Shown here: piece after piece, positions 13,905 to 18,876 of the stretch | How the letters are laid out: each line of letters starts with the position of its first letter | How positions within the stretch are numbered: the stretch's first letter is position 1 | From: F23-B02 sp963627445 | GTDB taxonomy: Bacteria; Bacillota; Clostridia; Oscillospirales; Oscillospiraceae | Direction: 5' to 3' | DNA: 18,876 nt | Assembly (NCBI GenBank): GCA_963627445.1 | Contig: CAVGBM010000029.1 | Location: 1-18,876, forward strand | Translations under genes and position numbers: made by a program | The notes under the pieces: model-generated | What the model was told of the DNA's origin: nothing | Seen by the model: only the letters and a program-made list of their open reading frames with translations | Databases searched by the model: none

Positions 13905-16178
13905 TTAATCACCGCAATTTATAACTATTCTTCCGCTTTCGTCGGTTCTGTATATCGTTATGCCGTGCTCGCGGAGCCGCTCGAGCACTTCGTCCGCCGG
14001 ATGGCCGTAGTTGTTGTAGCCCACGGATATCACAGCTTTTTCGGGATCGGCCTCATCCAAAAGCTCCTCGCTCGTTGAATACTTCGAGCCGTGGTGGCCG
14101 ACGATGAGTATATCCGTGTCGGACAGATCCTGCGCATTAATGAGCTTGCGCTCTGTCGCCTCGCGCACATCGCCGGTTATGAGAATGCTCTCGTCGCCGA
14201 CCTCGGCGGTTAACATAATACCTCTATCGTTCTTATCGCCCTTGTCAAATGGCGCATAGAGCTTAAGGCTGATGCCGCCTGCGTCAAGATCGGTATCGCG
14301 GGAAATGTACATGAGCTTAACATGGTTATCATGGGCAGCAGCAATGAGCTCGGAGAGCACTCCGTCATCTATATAGCCGACATACTCGGGCAAAACGAGC
14401 GTGCCGACCTTTACTGTGTTCATGAGCCGCACGACACCGTTTATGTGGTCAGAGTGCAGGTGCGTGAGGATTAGGCAGTCAATTTTCCATCTTCCGCTCG
14501 CGAGCAGATACTGCCCTACCTCGCTTCCGGCGTTTGTCACCGTGCCTCTGCTGCCGCAGTCGATGACCACGGCGTGCTCGCCCTCGGTCACGGCTATGCA
14601 TTGTCCGCTGCCGACATCCATTACGCCGAGCGTGCCGGTGTCATTGAGCATGTCCGCTCTGGTCTGCAGGAACACGCCGATAAGCGCAACAAGACTCAGC
14701 GTGGCCGGTATCAATGGGTTTAGTCGCTTGCCGTTTCTGCGCACAAAGTACCATACGGTAAAGGCCGCGTACACGAACGCAAGCCACAACACGGCGTACA
14801 GGTTTTCGGTATACACCGCCGAATACGGCAGGCGGGCAAGCCCCTTGACCACAAAGGCAATATACCGAACGAGATAAGCAAGTGCCTGCGCCGCAAGCAC
14901 GGCAAGCGGTTTGATCACAAAGCCTATAAGGCACACGGCGTATCCGCCGACAAAGAGCACAGATACTGCCCACAGGCAGAGTATATTCGTTATCGGCATC
15001 AGGAGCGAAACATAGCCAAAGTGCACCGCAATAAGCGGCACGGAGAATACCGTGACGCTAAGCGAGCTTGACAGCGAGCCGATGAGATAGCTGCGCAGTC
15101 TGCCCTTGCCCCTGATATGCGTGCTCAGCCAATCATACACGGGCTGCGCGAACAGATAGATGCCCGCCATCGCCGAAAACGACAGCTGGAGCGAGACGCT
15201 TCCGGCGGCAAAGGGATTTGCGGCTAAGATGAGTGCAAGAGCAAAGCACAGGCTTGTCGTCCGGTCGTTCTCCCTGCCGAAAACGGGTGCAAGCAGGAAA
15301 ACCGAGAGCATTATACCGGCACGCACCGCCGACGGCGACGAGCCCGACATGATAACGAACGCCCAAATGAGCGTCAGGCACAGCAGCGATGTTCTCCTGC
15401 TTCTGCCCATGACGAGCTGCAAAAACGCAACTAAGAACGACACATGCATGCCCGATATGGCGACAGCGTGGGCAAGTCCTGAGACGCCCATTGCCGAATA
15501 CAGCGCATCGTCGTTATAATACTCGCTCCTGTCGCCGGTCAGGAGTGCCAGCATAAACGGCGCGGCATCCTGCGGAAACACGCTTTTTATCTGCGTGCGC
15601 AGGTCTCTGCCGATTCTCTGCGGCAGGAATTTTACCGAGCCGCTGTGCGATATCAGCTCTGCTTCTTCAAGATTACCGGTGGCGTAAATGCCGCCGGATA
15701 TGTAATTGTCGACCTCTTCGCCGTATCTTGTCGCCGCCGAGCGGAAGCGCAGCTTCACATTCAGCATGTCGCCGGGCTCGACCTCCGTCAGCTTATGGTC
15801 ATAATCATATATCGCCGCTTTAACACGCGGAAGTCCGTCGGTTTTAAGCTTGACATTTATACGGCTGCAATAATCGTAGTGCGTCGGGTAGTCAAGCACC
15901 TGCGTCTGAACGGTCAGGGTCTTGCCCGTCAGCTCCTCGCACGGGATGACCGTGCTGTCGTAATGATACTTATAGCCCAGAAAGCCTATCGCAGCGGCAA
16001 GCGCCGCAAGCAAAACGCGCTTTCTTGCATTCCCCTTAAAAAGCAGACCGAGTAATGCCGCGGCCGCAGCCAAAACAGCTGCGGTCAAAAGGGTCTCATA
16101 CGGCAAAATGTAGTGTGCTGCAAAGATGGAAAAAGCATATCCAATCGAAAAGATCGCCAGCTTCCTGACACTTTTCAT
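13905..16178 (-). CDS. comEC: ComEC/Rec2 competence DNA-uptake channel with metallo-beta-lactamase domain
   Basis: A 757-aa membrane protein carrying single-stranded DNA across the cytoplasmic membrane in transformation. N-terminal helices (about 6-70) and a beta-rich extracytoplasmic domain (DUF4131, about 75-175) come first. The Competence domain (about 205-480) has LLTGDRSEY, AHAVAISGMHVSFLVAF and the SSPSAVRAGIMLSVFL helix. The C-terminal metallo-beta-lactamase-like domain (about 515-755) keeps DVGSGQC, LTHLHSDHINGV (573-578 metal motif) and VGHHGSKYSTSEE, so its nuclease site looks intact. GGAG is about 10 bases before the ATG. The comEA and comF genes are not in the window. Full length. 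Confidence 0.95.
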   Translation of the reverse strand: MKSVRKLAIFSIGYAFSIFAAHYILPYETLLTAAVLAAAAALLGLLFKGNARKRVLLAALAAAIGFLGYKYHYDSTVIPCEELTGKTLTVQTQVLDYPTHYDYCSRINVKLKTDGLPRVKAAIYDYDHKLTEVEPGDMLNVKLRFRSAATRYGEEVDNYISGGIYATGNLEEAELISHSGSVKFLPQRIGRDLRTQIKSVFPQDAAPFMLALLTGDRSEYYNDDALYSAMGVSGLAHAVAISGMHVSFLVAFLQLVMGRSRRTSLLCLTLIWAFVIMSGSSPSAVRAGIMLSVFLLAPVFGRENDRTTSLCFALALILAANPFAAGSVSLQLSFSAMAGIYLFAQPVYDWLSTHIRGKGRLRSYLIGSLSSSLSVTVFSVPLIAVHFGYVSLLMPITNILCLWAVSVLFVGGYAVCLIGFVIKPLAVLAAQALAYLVRYIAFVVKGLARLPYSAVYTENLYAVLWLAFVYAAFTVWYFVRRNGKRLNPLIPATLSLVALIGVFLQTRADMLNDTGTLGVMDVGSGQCIAVTEGEHAVVIDCGSRGTVTNAGSEVGQYLLASGRWKIDCLILTHLHSDHINGVVRLMNTVKVGTLVLPEYVGYIDDGVLSELIAAAHDNHVKLMYISRDTDLDAGGISLKLYAPFDKGDKNDRGIMLTAEVGDESILITGDVREATERKLINAQDLSDTDILIVGHHGSKYSTSEELLDEADPEKAVISVGYNNYGHPADEVLERLREHGITIYRTDESGRIVINCGD

Positions 16179-16198
16179 ATCCGAATCTCCACTGAGCT

Positions 16199-16222
16199 TT
16201 ATCTAATCAATTATCTAATCAA
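16199..16222. repeat. Perfect 12-bp tandem duplication upstream of comEC
   Basis: TTATCTAATCAA occurs twice in direct succession (16199-16210, 16211-16222), 20 bases above the comEC start and touching the terminator stem. It contains the candidate -10 of comEC. Confidence 0.85.
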
Positions 16223-16238
16223 AAAAGCAGAAAGTCAC
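16210..16238 (-). promoter_or_regulatory. Candidate promoter of the comEC operon
   Basis: On the minus strand, GTGACT (16233-16238, 4 of 6) lies 17 bp before GATAAT (16210-16215, 5 of 6). The -35 would lie in the loop of the HIT-gene terminator, so this is tentative. Confidence 0.35.
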
Positions 16239-16256
16239 AGGGCCTTCTGCTTTTTT
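16221..16256. terminator. Bidirectional terminator after the HIT gene
   Basis: AAAAAAGCAGAA (16221-16232) pairs with TTCTGCTTTTTT (16245-16256), a 12-bp stem with A/T tracts on both sides. It lies 13 bases past the HIT-gene stop on the minus strand and closes the alaS-HIT unit. Confidence 0.88.
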
Positions 16257-16269
16257 CGCTTCTCGTTTT

Positions 16270-16611
16270 TTACGCCATAGTCTCGTCGAGCTTCTTGCCG
16301 CCGAGGATATGGAAGTGCAGGTGCTTTACGGTCTGGCCGCCATCCTCGCCGCAATTATTGACGACGCGGTAGCCGTTGGTGAGCCCTTCGGCCTTTGCTA
16401 TCTTTGCAATAGCCTCAAAGCACTTTGCAACAAGTGCGGAGTTATCGGCGTTTATCTCGTCAGCGCAGCAGATATGCTGCTTGGGCAGTACGAGAACATG
16501 CACCGGTGCCTGCGGATTTATATCGCGGAAGGCGAAAACATACTCGTCCTCATAAACCTTGGTCGAGGGTATCTCCCCCGCTATGATCTTGCAAAACAGA
16601 CAATCGTTCAT
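16270..16611 (-). CDS. HIT-family (HINT-like) nucleotide phosphoramidase
   Basis: A 113-aa cytosolic protein of the HINT branch, which hydrolyses AMP-N-linked (phosphoramidate) nucleotides. The Zn-binding CLFCKIIAGEIPS opening (C4, C7), then APVHVLVLPKQH, RVVNNCGEDGGQTV and the histidine triad HLHFHILGG (H97, H99, H101) are all intact; H99 is the nucleophile by family analogy. AAAGGAG precedes the ATG. It follows alaS by 16 bases, so cotranscription is likely; HINT proteins can remove adenylate adducts made by aminoacyl-tRNA synthetases, which makes the pairing sensible (inference). Confidence 0.94.
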   Translation of the reverse strand: MNDCLFCKIIAGEIPSTKVYEDEYVFAFRDINPQAPVHVLVLPKQHICCADEINADNSALVAKCFEAIAKIAKAEGLTNGYRVVNNCGEDGGQTVKHLHFHILGGKKLDETMA

Positions 16612-16627
16612 TGCTTTCTCCTTTCAC

Positions 16628-18876
16628 TCAGATGCCGAGCTTTTCGGCAACAAAATCATCAACAACTGCAAGTGCGTTATCGGTCTTGAGCACATCGCTG
16701 CCGCCGCCCATAGCCGAATCCGGCTTGCCGCCGCCCTTGCCGCCTGCAACGGCGGAGACGTAGCGGACGAGCTCGCCTGCCTTGATGCCCTGTGCGACAG
16801 CATCAGCGCCGCAGGAGGCAACGAAGGTGACCTTGTTCTCGTTTATCGTTGCCAAAACGGCAACGACCTTGGGATCCTTATCGCGCAGGAAGTCGCCTAT
16901 CTTTCTCAGATCATTTGCGGCAAGATCGGTGCGCGTTGCGGTCAGGACGCTCAGGCCGCCTATCTGCTTTGCGGCAAACAGGAAGCGCTCAACATCGCCG
17001 TACAGGAGCTTGTCCTTAAGGCGCTCAACGCTCTGGCGCATCTCCTTCATCTCCAAAACAAAGCTCTCGGTCTTTGTAAGCAGGTCAGAGGGCTTGGTCT
17101 TCAAAAGCTCAGCTGCCTTTGCAAGCTTGAGGTTTGCCTCGTTTGACATGCGCAGGAACTCCTTGCCGGTGACGGCTTCGATCCTGCGAACGCCGCTTGC
17201 GATGGAGCTCTCGCTGAGAATGTGGAACGGGCCGACCTTTGCGGTGTTATCTATATGCGTGCCGCCGCACAGCTCCATGCTGTAGTCACCCATGGTGACG
17301 ACCCTGACGACATCGCCGTACTTTTCGCCGAAAAGTGCCGTTGCGCCGAGCTTTTTGGCCTCGTCGATGCTCATTTCCTTTGTGACTATATCCATGCCCT
17401 CGAGGATTGCCTCGTTGACGGAGTTTTCGACCTCCGTCAACTCCTCGGGTGTGAGAGCGTTAAAGTGCGTGAAGTCAAAGCGCAGCTTATCGGCATCAAC
17501 GAGCGAGCCTGCCTGATGGACATGGTCGCCGAGCACCTCGCGCAGTGCGCTGTGCAGAAGATGGGTTGCGGAGTGGGCTCTGGACACGGCCTTGCGGCGG
17601 TCGGTATCGACGGAGGCTATGACCTCGTCGCCGACGCTGAGCGTGCCGGAGCGCATAATGCCGTAGTGCAGGTACTTGTTGCCCTTGTCCTTCTTGACAT
17701 TCGTGACCTCAAAGCGGGTGAACCTGCCCAAGAAAACATCATCAAGGCCAAAGCCGATATCGCCGGTATCGGCCAGCTGGCCGCCCATTTCGGCGTAGAA
17801 CGGGGTCTTGTCGAGAACGACTATGCCCTCGCAGCCCTCGGGTATCTCGGAGGCAAGCTCGTCGGCGTATACAAGTGCGAGCACGGTGCCCTGATCGGTG
17901 GTCTTGTCGTAGCCTGTGAACTTTGTGGGCGTGGTGTCAAGGCCAAGGTCAATGCCTGCCCAGCCGAGGTCGCCCAGTGCTTCACGAGCCTTTCTTGCGC
18001 GGACGCGCTGCTCCTGCATGAGTCTGTCAAACTCGTCGGTATCGAGCGTCATGCCCTCGTCCTCGACCATCTCAAGCGTAAGATCCACGGGGAAGCCGTA
18101 GGTGTCGTAGAGCTTGAATGCGTCAGCGCCGGAGAACACGCTCTCGCCCTTTGCCTTGTGCTCGGCAAGGATGGATGCAAATATCTGCATGCCGGCATCG
18201 ATGGTCTTTGCGAAGTTTTCCTCCTCGCTCTTTATAACGCGGGTAATGTACTCCTGCTTCTCGCGAAGCTCGGGGTACTGGCACTCGTTTTCGTGGATGA
18301 CGGTGTCGACTATCTCATAAAGGAAGGGCTTATTCACGCCAAGCAGCTTGCCGTGGCGGGCAGCGCGGCGCAGCAGGCGGCGCAGGACATAGCCTCTGCC
18401 CTCGTTTGAAGGCAGAACGCCGTCGCAGATCATGAATGTTGCACTGCGGATATGGTCGGTGATGACGCGCAGGGAGACATCCATCTTGTGGCTCTTGCCG
18501 TAGAATGCGCCGGTTATCTCGGAGACCTTGTGGGTGATGTTCATAACGGTGTCGACATCAAACAGCGAGTCAACGCCCTGGCACACGACGGCAAGGCGCT
18601 CAAGTCCCATGCCGGTGTCGATATTCTTCTGAACGAGGTCGGAGTAGTGACCCTCGCCGTCGTTATCAAACTGGCTGAAAACATTGTTCCAGACCTCGAT
18701 GTAGCGGTCGCAGTCGCAGCCGACGGTGCAGTCGGGCTTGCCGCAGCCGTACTTTTCGCCGCGGTCATAGTATATCTCCGAGCAGGGGCCGCACGGGCCG
18801 GAGCCATGCTCCCAGAAGTTATCCTCCTTGCCGAAGCGGAAGATGCGCTCAGCAGGGATGCCGATCTGCTTGTTCC
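16628..18876 (-). CDS. alaS: Alanine--tRNA ligase, 5' end outside the window
   Basis: The window holds the last 748 codons; the frame stays open to the edge, beginning NKQIGIPAERIFRFGKEDNF, so roughly 130 N-terminal residues are missing (estimate from E. coli AlaRS). Class II catalytic core: GPCGPCSEIYYDRGE and DTGMGLERLAVV, with a Cys-rich insert CGKPDCTVGCDCDRYIEVWN. The tRNA-binding region is VLRRLLRRAARHGKLLG. The editing domain carries HSATHLLH and CGGTH, the four metal ligands that clear mischarged Ser/Gly. The DHHA1/C-Ala part ends GGGKPDSAMGGGSD. Charges tRNA-Ala in the cytosol. An internal ATG at 18610 is not the start, since conserved motif residues continue upstream of it. Confidence 0.97.
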   Translation of the reverse strand, partial: NKQIGIPAERIFRFGKEDNFWEHGSGPCGPCSEIYYDRGEKYGCGKPDCTVGCDCDRYIEVWNNVFSQFDNDGEGHYSDLVQKNIDTGMGLERLAVVCQGVDSLFDVDTVMNITHKVSEITGAFYGKSHKMDVSLRVITDHIRSATFMICDGVLPSNEGRGYVLRRLLRRAARHGKLLGVNKPFLYEIVDTVIHENECQYPELREKQEYITRVIKSEEENFAKTIDAGMQIFASILAEHKAKGESVFSGADAFKLYDTYGFPVDLTLEMVEDEGMTLDTDEFDRLMQEQRVRARKAREALGDLGWAGIDLGLDTTPTKFTGYDKTTDQGTVLALVYADELASEIPEGCEGIVVLDKTPFYAEMGGQLADTGDIGFGLDDVFLGRFTRFEVTNVKKDKGNKYLHYGIMRSGTLSVGDEVIASVDTDRRKAVSRAHSATHLLHSALREVLGDHVHQAGSLVDADKLRFDFTHFNALTPEELTEVENSVNEAILEGMDIVTKEMSIDEAKKLGATALFGEKYGDVVRVVTMGDYSMELCGGTHIDNTAKVGPFHILSESSIASGVRRIEAVTGKEFLRMSNEANLKLAKAAELLKTKPSDLLTKTESFVLEMKEMRQSVERLKDKLLYGDVERFLFAAKQIGGLSVLTATRTDLAANDLRKIGDFLRDKDPKVVAVLATINENKVTFVASCGADAVAQGIKAGELVRYVSAVAGGKGGGKPDSAMGGGSDVLKTDNALAVVDDFVAEKLGI

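Noticed and set aside
17222..18409. Long open frame (395 codons) on + opposite alaS
   Set aside because: It is fully antisense to conserved AlaRS motifs, has no ribosome site or promoter, and its residue make-up (Ala, Leu, Val, Cys-rich without motifs) is what the GC-rich third positions of alaS produce.

Overview
The window looks like chromosomal DNA of a Gram-positive gut-type member of the Clostridia, most likely an Oscillospirales/Ruminococcaceae-like organism (inference). The pointers are protein families common in that group: DUF4364, a DUF421-DUF4363 pair, a Cys-rich clostridial protein of unknown function, a clostridial-style Cys-rich AlaRS insert and freestanding RNase M5. Strong AGGAGG-type ribosome sites and rather GC-rich coding DNA fit too. 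I see no rRNA, tRNA, CRISPR array, IS transposase or prophage structural gene. No gene-free stretch exceeds 300 bases; the longest (7695-7906) is filled by a large palindrome.

Left part (1-2311): a strongly codon-biased class III CoA-transferase on + converges on panB (ketopantoate hydroxymethyltransferase), and the two share a bidirectional terminator. Next (2276-4077) comes an A/T-richer block bounded by terminators. It holds a small XRE regulator divergent from a two-gene unit: a zinc-ribbon/TM2 protein, then a zinc-ribbon, membrane, PASTA, double-Ltp protein. A perfect 8-bp-arm dyad overlaps the promoter between them. This block looks accessory and is the best candidate for an uncharacterised small system.

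Middle (4088-7694): asnA and uppP (asparagine synthesis; undecaprenyl carrier recycling) on -, a DUF4364 wHTH protein and a 63-aa two-helix membrane protein each with a strong promoter, then the Cys-rich clostridial protein on +. From 7907 to 10638 an amino-sugar unit runs on -: a NagB-family protein, glmM, and a freestanding left-handed beta-helix acyltransferase resembling the GlmU C-terminal half. Together these suggest GlcN-6-P to GlcN-1-P to GlcNAc-1-P for wall precursors. The NagB-family protein has Cys where the usual catalytic Asp stands, so its role is uncertain.

Right part (10702-18876): a DUF421-DUF4363 pair on + (TTG start, 4-nt overlap) meets nrdR with back-to-back stop codons. 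On - the order is comEC, holA, rnmV (tightly coupled), then nrdR from its own promoter carrying a good NrdR box. At the right edge alaS (5' end outside the window) is followed by a HIT-family hydrolase and a terminator.

Most genes are ordinary housekeeping. The features worth a second look are the 209-bp palindrome at 7697-7905, the zinc-ribbon/Ltp/XRE block, and the NagB-like protein lacking its catalytic Asp.
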